Shown piece by piece: positions 12,207-23,189 of a stretch of 64,000 bases of DNA. How positions within the stretch are numbered: position 1 is the stretch's first letter; every line of letters starts with the position of its first letter. The DNA comes from Oikopleura dioica (Eukaryota > Chordata > Appendicularia > Copelata > Oikopleuridae). A program made the position numbers and the translations under genes. A model generated the notes under the pieces. The model did not search any database, was not told where the DNA came from, and saw nothing but the letters and a program-made list of their open reading frames with translations. The stretch lies in assembly GCA_907165135.1 (NCBI GenBank), contig OU015569.1:4712001-4776000 (forward strand), in the 5' to 3' direction.

Positions 12207-14766
12207 TTCCGTAAATTTCGAAACTCACTATTAATTCATTTTTGGAGACATAGAGGAGATACTCCGGGTACTCGACAAATATTATTTCAAGTTGAAGTCA
12301 TAAATGTCTTATTCTGAAAAAGTGATTCATTCAAGCATTTTTCTTTCATTATTCGACAGAATATTCCTCTCGAAAAGTATTCATTGGAATTTCCAATTTG
12401 GAAACATTAACATTGAACAGCGAGTACGATCTATACTATCAGAAATTAAAATACTAATAGTCTGTTTAAAATTATAACTTCATTAAATCATTATGTCATA
12501 TTTAATAAATTTTGATCATAAATCATTTTTATGCCAAAACTGAGGCCCAAAAAGAGATATTCGCAGTGTGAGAAATTTTATATAGTACTGGGAGTTTCAG
12601 ATGTGGCGTTCCCACAAATAGAAATTAGCTCAATGCGATAAAACTCGTTTTTTCCATTTCACGGTGTTCGTAAGTTGAACCGATATTCAGTATGTGTGGC
12701 GATAGTTGATCAGTCTAGCAGATAAATTGGAGAAGCCGGAAAGAAAAGAGACTTTTCGGAGCCGCGCTGGCAGTTGTGAAAGGGACGAAAGAAGGAATCA
12801 CATCCGACCACTTTTGATACTGCCCGTATGAGACGCCGAGTAGCTTGTCAGACACTGATAGTCCTGCTGCATCATGCTATTCGCATCATCGTCGCGTTGA
12901 AGACCGCTAACTACAGTCAGACTGGCGTGACATGAATGGGCGTTACGCCGGAGGTGAAAAGGGTTCCCTCGTTAACCTCATCATGAGAATGGCAAACGGT
13001 ACTAACTTTTTCCTAGTCAAAATATTTGACTCAAATACATAGTGAATTTCCTCCATAAATACGCTTTCGATAATAGCAAAACAAGAGAAAGTGTTGTTAT
13101 CGAAATTCAAAGTTCTCGAAATGTCTCTAGAACCGAAGTTGTTGTGAGGGCTCATTTTCAAGTTTCAGTCAGTCTGCGTACTTTCGCGGTCCGAAAAGGC
13201 CAAAAAACAGGTAATTCTAATTTCATTTTGTGTAATATATCCGTATTTACTGTGTTTTATGATTCTTTCAAGTAAAAATATACTTTTAGTTGATCCCGAG
13301 CCACAAGATCTTCGAAAATCGAGGAACATCAAAGAAAGAAAAGGTCCTGAAAAGGTGGTTCGTGGATCACAGATATCCTGAAAAGGGATGATTACGGAAA
13401 TAAAGTTCGGAAAACCGGAACAAATTTATAACGTCCCCTGAATAAAATCAATTTCCTCAAAATTATTTTGTGTCCTTCTTTGTTTCTTTTGCAGGCTGTT
13501 AGTGTAGTTTATATGCGGTCGGTTGTAGCGAGAGTGAAGCCTTATGTATACGGTAGATGTCCGTAGAGGCTGTTCTAACTTCGGATTTAGGACAGCTCTC
13601 TAAGGAGAGTCAAAAGGACAAGGAAAAGTCCTCAGAAGTCGGAAGTGTTTTTGCATCTCCAAAGGGGAGGTGATCTAGGTCGTTGCTTGCTAATATATGT
13701 CAATACAGTCGATGTCAATTGCGCATTAGCTGTAGATTCGAATAATTTATCGATATCGGCGAAATCGGCGGCGCAGTAGGAGCTTACATGCCCCTGAACA
13801 AGCATTTTCGGCGTAATGACCCCATGGGGAGGAATGAGGCCGCCTCTCACCGAGACTCAAGGTCGACCAGCGGCAGCATTCTAGGGCGCTTCTTCGGCGA
13901 ACCTGTCTTATCCGCTGTCCGATAAAAATCGCAAATCGATAAGGTGTAATTCTAGGCGGCAACAGACGCCGTAATTTGCCAAATCTGATCCCGGCAGCAC
14001 AAGAAACAGGGTGACAGCGGCGACGTAGGTGTTGTAAAACTCCGAAATTGATCTTGCAAATACGATGCTCCCGAGGTGTCAAACAGTTCAAAAGCTATGA
14101 ACTAGTTCAGAATCGAAACTGTCATAAAATGTACTGCCCATGGGAGCACAAAAAATTTGCACAGGCGTATACAAAGACAATATTTTCGTCGCAAGCTATT
14201 CCTCCAAAAATAAAGGATCATACCTAATAATACAACTCAGAGTTCGATGAGCAGGGAAAAAACAACTTTTTTGCTAGAAAAAGTAGTTATCCCAATTTGA
14301 GATTGCTTCGGAACTACTCGCTCATTATTCAGGTTTGATACAATTTTGCGTGAATCTACTTTTAATTTCTACTCCTAGATTTTTACGACCATTTCCCTTT
14401 AATATCTGCTTGTTTTCCTAAAAATCTCATTGTAACGAAGATGAAACAGATAATTTTTGGTGGCAAGGATGGTTAATCTTCATTTAGTATAGTTTTGGAG
14501 TGCATCGTTTGAAGATGCTTAAAATGGCCATCCGGAATGTTGATTAATTCTCGTCGATGTTTCCGTAGCAGGCGATTCGTTGTCGGCCGGTGGCGCGCGG
14601 CAGCCCCGGTATCTGGTCGTTGCGTGGCGCTGTCGCCTATTCCGTCGATCGTCCAATTTCTCGTCGCAGAAATCCGTCAGACATCGATATTAGCTTGTAA
14701 AGTAATCCCGAAAACGCAACAAAAAACTTAACATTGCCAAGTTAAATTAGAGAGAGCTGTAAAAGG
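12207..14766. other. Gene-free interval upstream of Cdx
   Basis: About 2.5 kb, long for this genome. Only scattered short frames occur (for example 13747-14091 on the minus strand and 13042-13275 on the plus strand), without splice-compatible partners. The obvious candidate role is cis-regulation of the homeobox gene that follows. I see no repeat or RNA gene in it. Confidence 0.5.
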
Positions 14767-16048
14767 ATGAACTCGCCAGACCTTATGTTCCGCAATGGCT
14801 TTCCACTTGCCTACCAGTACTCCAGTGCGCAGCCTTATCACCAATCAGGTACTCCAGCGGGTGGAACTTACTACATGTGGTCCGGCAGTGAGCCGACTGC
14901 AAGTACGGCACAGACGTTGAATGAAACCGGCGATAGCGTTGGAAACTCCTCCACAATGTCATCTGGCTCTCCTCCGCCACAGGAAGCATTGGTAGAACAC
15001 CAGGTCCTCCATCCTCACAACGGCCATCCTACCCACGTGCCCATCAAAGTCGAAGATGCCTACGGAGGAACCGCCTACCCGACAATGCAAAATCACCACT
15101 TTCATTACCAGCCTCAGATTCAGGTTTGTCCCTTTCCCTCTCGCCGTTGATCATAAAATTATCGAATGAATGATGAATTTGTGGTGCCTTGCTAATTTTA
15201 GCCTACCGGAACTAAACTTAATTCATAGGCTTTGCCCGGGATAACATCGCTCTCCTGGGCTGGCTCCGAACAGGAGGAGTGGAGACTTCGACATCAGATT
15301 CAACATATTCATGACCGTAAGCTATGAGTAAAATCTACTTGAACTCATTTCTTTTCTAGCTAATAAGACTCGAACGCGGGAAAAGTACCGAGTCGTCTAC
15401 ACGAATTTTCAACGGCTAGAGTTGGAGAAAGAGTACAGATTCAATAGATACATTACCATCAGCAAGTAAGTTCAAATGAACTTGTGGAAATTGAAAATTT
15501 GTCAGAAGGCAATTTTTATCTTTGAAATATTAATCTTTTCTTTTCAGAAAAGCCGAATTGGCTAAACAACTTCAACTTTCTGAGCGACAGATCAAGATTT
15601 GGTTTCAGAATCGGTAAGTCCTTGTTGCTATCAAATCCCGGGCGCAGGCAAAATTGAGCGTTGAGTGATCAACCGCCCAGACATTACTTTTCTCAGACAA
15701 AAATGAGCCATTGTCGTCATCTCAGGAATTTAGACGTTTTTTTAATGTCTTTTTTTTAGCCGCGCAAAGGAGCGCAAACAAACCAAAAGAGTCGGCTCCG
15801 AGTCGGAAAACGGCGGCGATGACATCGACGGGGCAGTGAATGATGACATCCTCGTCGGTAGATCTCCCTCTTCGGAGCAAACTATCACTGAAGGAGAGCA
15901 GGAAATCGCAGCGTTGCAGAGCAGCTCGTCCTCAAGCGGTTCTCCGCCTGGCCAGTCTCCTGCAATTCAGAGCATTATGGACAACCTTGTTGATTGCACT
16001 GAGAAGTACTTGAGCAAGACAGAATGGATAAAGTTTGAGCCTAAATAA
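14767..16048 (+). CDS. Cdx: Caudal-type (Cdx) homeobox transcription factor
   Basis: DNA-binding developmental regulator of posterior identity, nuclear. Five exons: 14767-15123, 15229-15316, 15360-15465, 15548-15613, 15760-16048. The homeodomain runs from [20 protein letters not shown] to [19 protein letters not shown]. The pre-homeodomain [12 protein letters not shown] and the RYITISKKAELAK stretch are diagnostic for the caudal class. An intron interrupts the recognition helix region, right after WFQN and two bases of an Arg codon. The N-terminus is rich in His, Tyr, Pro and Ser. A TSLSWAGS segment before the homeodomain may be a degenerate hexapeptide for Hox cofactor contact. The Ser-rich C-terminus ends in WIKFEPK. 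The start is the first Met after an untranslated leader with in-frame stops. Confidence 0.95.
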
Positions 16049-16238
16049 GATGACTAGTCATCGGTCCACATTCAATAAGTATAAAAAACCCGTAATTTTA
16101 CTGTGCCCGTCATCAAGACTTGAAAAATGAACTGTCTGAATTTTGCTCACTGCAAATCATTATATTTGCAATGTCACTGTACATTTTATTGTTCACTGCA
16201 ACACCATCACCGAGTTATGTTATTTCATCAAATTGCTT

Positions 16239-16244
16239 AATAAA
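16239..16244 (+). terminator. Polyadenylation signal (AATAAA) of Cdx
   Basis: AATAAA about 190 bases after the Cdx stop. The remaining bases to the next gene are AT-rich 3' flank. Confidence 0.55.
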
Positions 16245-16497
16245 GGTCCAGAATAAACCCTCTTTATTCTTCTTGATTTCCCAGCTCCACTGCCATTTTT
16301 TCCTACTAGAATAGCAAAGTGTTGACCTTGTAATTTTGTAATAATTGATAACAAAGTAGTAAACAGGGCAAAAAAAGTTCCCAAGTCAAGATTGTAATTG
16401 ATTAGGTAATTTATTACGAGGCGATTATCATGAATGAACATTTTATGAGCGCGAGTCTATTTAGAGATGTCTAGTTGGCAGTTTTCATTTAAAAAAA

Positions 16498-18296
16498 TCA
16501 GCAATTGAATTCATTTTCTGGCCACAGTCCATCGTTGCAAAATATTGTGCGTTCTTCATCCGCGCAGGAGATGATGCAAAAGTACGGGTTGCAAAATTCC
16601 TGAACTTCATTTGGTGTCAGTGCTTTGGGTGTTTCCTTGCAGAAGATAGGACGTTCTTTCACTAATAAAATGGACAAATGTTCATTTAATCAATTTAAAG
16701 TTGTGTCCCGCGAATACGAATTAAATAAATGAGTCACAGATAATTTTTTTTGCCCATTTCCTAGGAAATCAATTAAACTTATTTCTGGGTCGAGCATGCG
16801 ACAGAATACCTTCTCAGCGAACTCAGGAAGGATCCATTCATTAGTTTCATTATTACAAATAAGATAGGGTATGTTCGGGGATCGATTCATGGGGCATGAG
16901 AAAAAACACTCTGCGACGCGACAATCGACGCTGACGAGATCGTCGATTTCAACTTGTTGCGAGACATCAGCGCACTCCCCTAGCTCGTAAACTTGATTTT
17001 GCTTCGTAGACGGATTATTGATGAAAAGATCGGACTGCTGCGTGCTTGTCTCCAACCACTCCATTTCCGATTTTAATGACGCCGTTGTCTCCATGTAAGT
17101 TGTCGTTTCAGAATGTGACTTACCAACAGATGTCGGATTTGATACTGTTGTTGCTTCGTTTGGCTTAGTCGTCGATTGTGCAGATGTGGACGTTGTTAAA
17201 TGTTTTGTTGATGTTGTTATAGTCGTTAAAGTAGTAGATCTGGTAGTGGAAGATGTTGAAGTCGTTGAAGTCGTTGTACTAGTAGTTGTTGTTTTCGCCC
17301 AGTGAGGAGTTGTTGTAGCTTTCGGTTTTCGTTTGCGTTTCTTCGGTCTATTGAAAGATTGAAAATATTTTTCAATCTTCATTCAAATGATAATACCTTT
17401 GAGTAGTTACTGGCGCTTTCGTGAATTGAATCCAATCAAGAAGACTATCATCCGCTTCTTCTACAGTTAGTATCAATGAACAGTCATCGTTTCCGCTACC
17501 GCTATGTGTATCGTAAGCAGTAACGATTCCTTTGAAGCGCTTTTTCGATGAACTTTCTTCTGTTTCGTTTTTAGAATTGAATTCGCCGTAAACTGCCGCG
17601 CCTTGATAACTTTCGCATTTTACATTATTCATAAGGACACACGGAGAAGAACCATTTTCATCAATTTTGCAGTCGTTAGTCCATATTCCATTTTGTACGG
17701 ATGCATGACTTAGTACTGTCACCTTGCTTCCGTTCGGCAGCGCTGAAGATTCAATTTCTTCTACTGTCGGTAAGCAAGCAGGCTTTTTTTTGAGTGTCGA
17801 ACATGAAATTTGTTTATAAAAAGAAATGATCGACTAAAGTTCGAAACAGACCTGTGTGAACATGACGTAGTCTTCTAAGTGAAGCAAGCAAGTGGATATT
17901 GAGCCTTTGTAAAATCGCCTGATGATCTTTTCCAGGTTGAAACTAGACTTTTCTGGAAAGCGAAAAATGAAAGAGTTTGAACCGAAGCCGGAGCACAAAT
18001 GATCCAACGACGCCACGCGAGACTAAAAGCGTAGCATCATCAGGGCAACAGTCTGCATCAGTAAGGACTCTGTTCGCAAGATCGCCAAGAACCACTCCAG
18101 AGCAGTCATTAAAATCTACAGCAGGATGCAAGACTTTGTCTTTCTGTCATATTTATAAATGTAATTTGCAAGCCTGTTCTGGACTCTGAATTTTCACCAT
18201 CCAAGGCGGCGGGCCAAACGAATTGATCTCTACTTTTGAGCATTGCTGAGCTCGCAGATAACTTATATAAAAAGACAGAAATATCAAACGACACAT
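16498..18296 (-). CDS. Secreted trypsin-fold pseudoprotease with Thr-rich stalk and C-terminal Cys module
   Basis: A signal peptide (MCRLIFLSFYISYLRAQ) is followed by a trypsin-like domain: PPPWMVKI, DCSGVVLGDLANRVLTDADC, LLHLEDYVMFTQ, PACLPTVEE, KCESYQGAAVYGEF. All three catalytic motifs are changed: the TAAHC His position is DADC, the Asp102 region is STCLLHLE, and GDSGG is replaced by SYQGA. It should therefore bind rather than cleave. Next come a Lys/Arg patch and about 60 residues of Thr/Ser (likely O-glycosylated). A Cys-rich tail follows (CADVSQ, CRVAECFFSC, LICNNETNEW, then a final exon ENEFNC). At least six exons. The first intron (18144-18173) is only 30 nt with a GC donor. The last intron's donor is uncertain. 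Confidence 0.75.
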
Positions 18297-18625
18297 TGTT
18301 ATTTCTTTTTTTAGCCCTGCAAAAAGTTTCACTCGTGGAGACTAGCAGACTTCAACCGCCTTGCCCAATTCCTCGCCGTTATCCTTAAATTGGCACCTTG
18401 AATATTTGCTGACGGGCAAAATACTAGGCTGGAAATATCGAACTTCGACATAAACACGTAGAATGTGGTATTTATTATTTACATTCAGTAGTTTTAACGC
18501 AAACTTTTTACATATATTATCAATGAGCTTAAATGCTGAAAAGATTGTTTCCTCACAGAATAAGCTATAGACAAGTGTTAGCAAAAGAATTGCTGATAGG
18601 CATATCATATGCCGCATATGAGAAG

Positions 18626-20009
18626 TCACAGAATATTTTTGAGCTCCAAGGATTCAACCGACGCTGCTGCAAAACGTCCTTGATCAGCATTGCGATTGTG
18701 AGACAGTGTTTTAGCAATTCTACTGATTTTTTGCTTTCGTCGCCGTGCTCGTTCGTGGCGCAGGATATTCGCTGTCTAAAAATAATTATTGATTCTGAAT
18801 CCAGTGACCGTTGTGAAGCATGTCTCTTGGTAGACTTACGATGGCGTAAAATGAGATGAAGACGATGATAAATATGCAAAAGCCACCGCCCAGCTTGAGG
18901 AAAATCTTGCCGTCTTTTTGATACTTTAACGTGTTCCCTTAACAGATGCTGGTCGTCGTTTCTTTTCTAACGTTTACCATCTGAATATCCGCTTTTATAG
19001 ACACAATCATTGTGGGTGAAAATACTCTGTTGAACTTTGCACTTGAGTTTTTCTTCTTTTTCAAGTGTTCCGGGGTCGCAACTAGGTATTTATCGGAGAA
19101 AATAATCTGCTCTGATCCTGTCATAATACCTGCAATACCATCCTTGAGTTGTTTCTAAAGAGCTGAGGCATTTCTCGTTGATGTCTTCCGGACATTCCAT
19201 ATTCCAAAATATTTCGATGGGACAGTCCACGTTCAAGTTCACATACGCTTCTCGGCAGTTACGATCGCTAGAAACAATGTTCAGTAAGAGCTTGGTAAGC
19301 GCGTGAACCTTAAACAGTCGTGGTAAACATCATTGCACGAGTAAAAGGTGTGGTTTTTCTCCAGACAGGGCCATGGTAAGTACTGATCTTTCATTCCTTT
19401 GCAAGAATCGGCAGTCGGGCAGCATTCAAAATGCTATTATGTCGTTACGACTTCGATAACGGAAAAAGCTCCTTACAGGTTTCGTGAAGCGATAGCCGTT
19501 TTGCTTAGCGTGACCTCCGAAAAAGAATCCAGAAAGTGCAGAAACACAATTTTCTCGGTTGCAAGGCACTTCATCCGTATGATAGCACTACGAAACAATG
19601 AAGTGTTTACGGTCTCAGAGCTCTGAGGGAAAAGGTCTTGAGGATAAAAGTCAATGAGCGGCCGTACATTTTAAATGTCGCTCGGATTTAAGCAAACAAA
19701 ATTGCCACTTCAAGCTACGTTAGTATCAACTTACGCTCATTGAAATATTGGCCATGTATTTTCCACACTGTTCAACGTTATCGAGGCATTCGTCGAAGTA
19801 TCTCTTACATGAGGCGTCGGACTGGTAACAGGTTTTCTATTCGAACCTCTAGCACTCTGCAAATCGCTTCTAGTAGGAACCTGTTTCTTTTCCATGGTAC
19901 GTAGTTGCTTCTCAAAGACTCGGCCACCGAGCGACTGTAATGTGTGTCCGCTTACTAGCTCAGTGCCAGTAGCCTTGATTATCAAAATGCTAATTTCAAT
20001 CAGCATCAT
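18626..20009 (-). CDS. GFR-alpha/GFRAL-like single-pass receptor
   Basis: Exons joined in phase give a Cys-rich ectodomain: KTCYQSDASCKRYFDECLDN, CGKYMANISMSCYHTDEVPC, CVSALSGFFFG, HFECCPTADSCKG, WPCLEKN, YSCNDVYHDCLSDRNC, REAYVNLNVDCP. The spacing of paired Cys with 'CxxxxxxCxxDxxCRxxY' resembles GDNF-family receptor alpha repeats. A transmembrane segment follows (LGGGFCIFIIVFISFYAI), then a basic cytoplasmic tail (RARRRKQKISR) to the stop at 18626. GFRAL and invertebrate GFR-like proteins have such a TM, whereas vertebrate GFR-alphas are GPI-linked. The N-terminus is uncertain: MMLIEISILI may be a weak signal peptide. The GFR assignment is by Cys pattern only. It lies in a run of three minus-strand extracellular genes. 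Confidence 0.65.
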
Positions 20010-20308
20010 TCTGGCAGTTTTACTTACGCTTGCGTGAGCATATGATACGGATCATAGTCGCATATCAACTGAATTTAAGCTATTTCTAATATTTGAAAAG
20101 AAGGGAATAGAGATTTTGTCACGATACGTTATCGCCTCTTTTACTTTAGTCATAAAGTTCGCGAAGTACCAGAAATTATTACGCCCGTTGTGATTTCGAC
20201 TATTTTATAATAAAAATATAGCTTCCTTTCATGAAAACCGACTCAATAACCTTTCAGGAAGATAAGCTTGTAACCGACATTTTCTCTGACTCTGGGGAGC
20301 GTTACGAC

Positions 20309-21687
20309 TTATGGTAATGGTCCACTAACTGTCAGAAACGAGGGGGCCTCTGGAAAACAATAAAAAAATCTTTCCCACAAATACATACTTGGTTCGCAGT
20401 CAGGAGCTTCGCACTTGTAAGAATAGTCCGCAGTCTGAGCAGATTGAGAGTAAGAAGTCAACGATTTCATGAAGAGTTCGGCGTCCGTCTGGTACTCACT
20501 GATATGGCGAATTTCGGCGAATTCAACTTCTTCAAATCGAGTGTCCAAGTTAAAACAGACCTTGTAAAGGTTTTGGCTGTAAAAGTTCAGTGCGTTTGTT
20601 GCTTTTCGTAGACAAAGCATCGAAAAAATACTTTCGGTTGAACTCTGTTCCTAGTCTGACGGCTATACTCGCCATCGATTTGAAGCTGGACATCCGCATC
20701 TGAGCCAGCCTTCTGAGAGCTCCAGTTAAGACTAGCGCCTCCGCCCGTTTGATCAATTTCTTGCAAGTCCGTGATTTCGAAGGTCTTCGAAACGTAGCCG
20801 GGGAAGAAGGTAGTATTACCGTAGAAGGCATCAAATTCATTAGAGAATACGCTTGTCAAGTTGGCTTTGGCATCATCAACCGATGTCTGGTCAGCGAAAT
20901 CGACAACACCCTGGTAAGCTTCATAACATCCTTGAGTGTTCACATCAAAGTATCGACATTCTTGCTCGCTAGTTCGGCAGGACTCGTGGTAAAGACCAGG
21001 TTCACGGAAGGCAAAGTCGGGGTTGAGGTCCATAGCCTGGGTGTAATAAGGGTCGCCCTCGAACTTTGCGTTAACTCCAAGAGCAGCAGTGATCGCAGCC
21101 TGGACATCTGCCTGGGCAAGATCTCCTGAAATTATTTTGTAAAAATATTCAACTGTGCGCTATAATTACCCTGGTACATGGCTTGCATGATCAAGTAGTA
21201 GTTGAATGTATCGAGAGTCCGTTGGTAAAAGTGTCGATAAACAAACTTATTGATTCGTCTGAAAGATGTAAAGGGAATCTCTTTGGTAGTATCTTTATAT
21301 ACCGAGCGGTAGCAATTTGCCCATTTTCTCCCATAGCCTCAACGTTCACATCAAGAATTGCAGGCATCTGTTCTCGGATGTCGTTCAAGTACATCAATTC
21401 CATTGGTCGCTTTCGAGGTCAAAATTTAATATCTTATACTTTCATATTGAGGTTTAAAATTTGTGACCGTCCGTAAGAGGTATCATATCCTGCAATGATT
21501 CCAGTTCCAGGCAGCGACTCCAAAACATATACAAAGCCTAAAAGTAGATTAAACCTTCGATCTCTTGGAGCTTCGGTAATCTTCAGTATGAGTCTCTATT
21601 TTCTCTAAATCGAAAAACTTTACGTTCGGATTTGTAAGTTTCCTGCGCCTGGGCAAGCCCAGCAAGGAGCGGGAGGGAGAGCTTCAT
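20309..21687 (-). CDS. Secreted protein of unknown family
   Basis: The signal peptide MKLSLPLLAGLAQAQ sets the start; an upstream in-frame Met would bury it. Seven exons join in phase, giving FVYVLESLPGTGIIAGY, RPMELMYLNDIREQ, RRINKFVYRHFYQRTLDTF, a large exon starting GDLAQADVQAAITAALGVNA, and a C-terminus ending FLTVSGPLP. The large exon has four Cys in 30 residues (ESCRTSEQEC, GCYEAY). The N-terminal half looks helical. The tail carries paired Cys (YKCEAPDCEP). No known domain is recognisable, so this may be larvacean-specific. It is co-oriented with two other extracellular genes downstream. Confidence 0.7.
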
Positions 21688-23189
21688 CCAGCAGCCGATT
21701 GAAAAGTTGTCGAGTGGTGGACCTCTCTCGTCTAAAACTAAAAAGGGATGAGTGAAAATGGCAAGCCGAGGCAGAGTCGTGAGCTGTTTACGAAACAATA
21801 AGCGCGTTCGGCCGCCGACGACGACAACCGGGGCTGATAACCGCGAATCCGCCGGGCCGATCCTTCAGGAAGCTTATTCACATCACAATTTCGCAGTTCT
21901 TTGATTCTCTTGTAATCCTAGCACCAAGGCGTCTCGTCGAAATTTAGTTCGTTATTGATATTGAAGCTTCGACTCAAGCTAGTTAGAATTCCACGTCAAG
22001 ATTGCACTTGGAGGACCTGGTATGTAAGCTTTCAAGAATTTATACGCAACATTGTCAGGTTTAAGTATAACTTTGGCAGGTTCATCCAGGTTCTATCGCG
22101 TGTTTCTCTTCGAGCCAAAGAACATTTTAAAAATAAATGAAGAAAACCATTCCCAAGTTCAAGTGTATTCTGGGGTTGGCTGCATCTTCCTATTCACTAA
22201 TAATTCACTAATTCAGTTATCCCTTTGATGCATGTATTATTTGTTCCTATACATAAATAATAGCTGGTGTTAAAAGTGTCGCATATTCTTCATTTTCATT
22301 CTATTCAGATCCCTCGACTATTAGATGCAAATAAAGAGTTTCAGGATAATCACAAGTTGCATTATGCTCTGAAACAGAGATACTTGTTTAATACATTCCA
22401 TTGCATAGTCCAGGACTATAAAAATTGAGAACTCTGATAAGTTACAGACTTATATGCTTCCTTCTTCCGGTGATACATGGATGGAAATCGGCAGATAAAT
22501 CCAGTAGAGATTTGGATTATGGTTGCAAAAGTCAAAGTAATTTTTTTCGTCCATTTTTCTAATTTATATAATTACTAAGTAAAATTCTTGAACCATCGAC
22601 AAGATTTTCATGAAAAAAGCGGTATGGATGATTGTTACATTATTCGAAAGTTGACACTTCTATCGACTGAAAAAAGGCTCAAAGCGGAAGCATTTTATGC
22701 AATGACAGGTTTTCCAAGATATTTTTATTTGTCTCATCTTTTTTTAGCGCCGGGAATGCTCAAGCGATGCTCTTCATAGTACTTTTTGACACTCTGTGTT
22801 GACAAGCAACCATTGTACTTACTTTTTTATTTGTTAAATAAAAGCACTGACGAACAATGACTGGAGAACTTTTATGAGCAATTCAACATATCATTCCTTT
22901 GATCAGCGTATTATTTTTTACAATGATTCGCGTTACTGAAAATTGGGTCAGAGAATTCATAATCAATAAAGGACTAAAGAGAGAACTTGGAAAGGATCAT
23001 CTAAGGAACAGTTTAAACAGTTTTGTGCACTCTGCTGTCAATTATTTGAAAACAGATTAATTAACTTTCGAATAATTTGCGTGAACCTGTGACAGTCGAC
23101 TTATTGATTCCGTCGAGCGCTTAGAATTCGATCTCAAAAACGAAAGAGAATGGAAGTGGTTCTCATTCTCCTCAGCTTCCGGCGTCTTT
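21688..23189. other. No gene seen
   Basis: AT-rich interval with short frames only. The final roughly 90 bases, from about 23100, are in frame with the kinase-like gene and may be its 5' coding part. Confidence 0.45.

Noticed and set aside
13632-14091. Minus-strand frames of 72 and 114 codons upstream of Cdx
   Set aside because: Arg-rich composition without domain, signal peptide or splice partner; likely chance.
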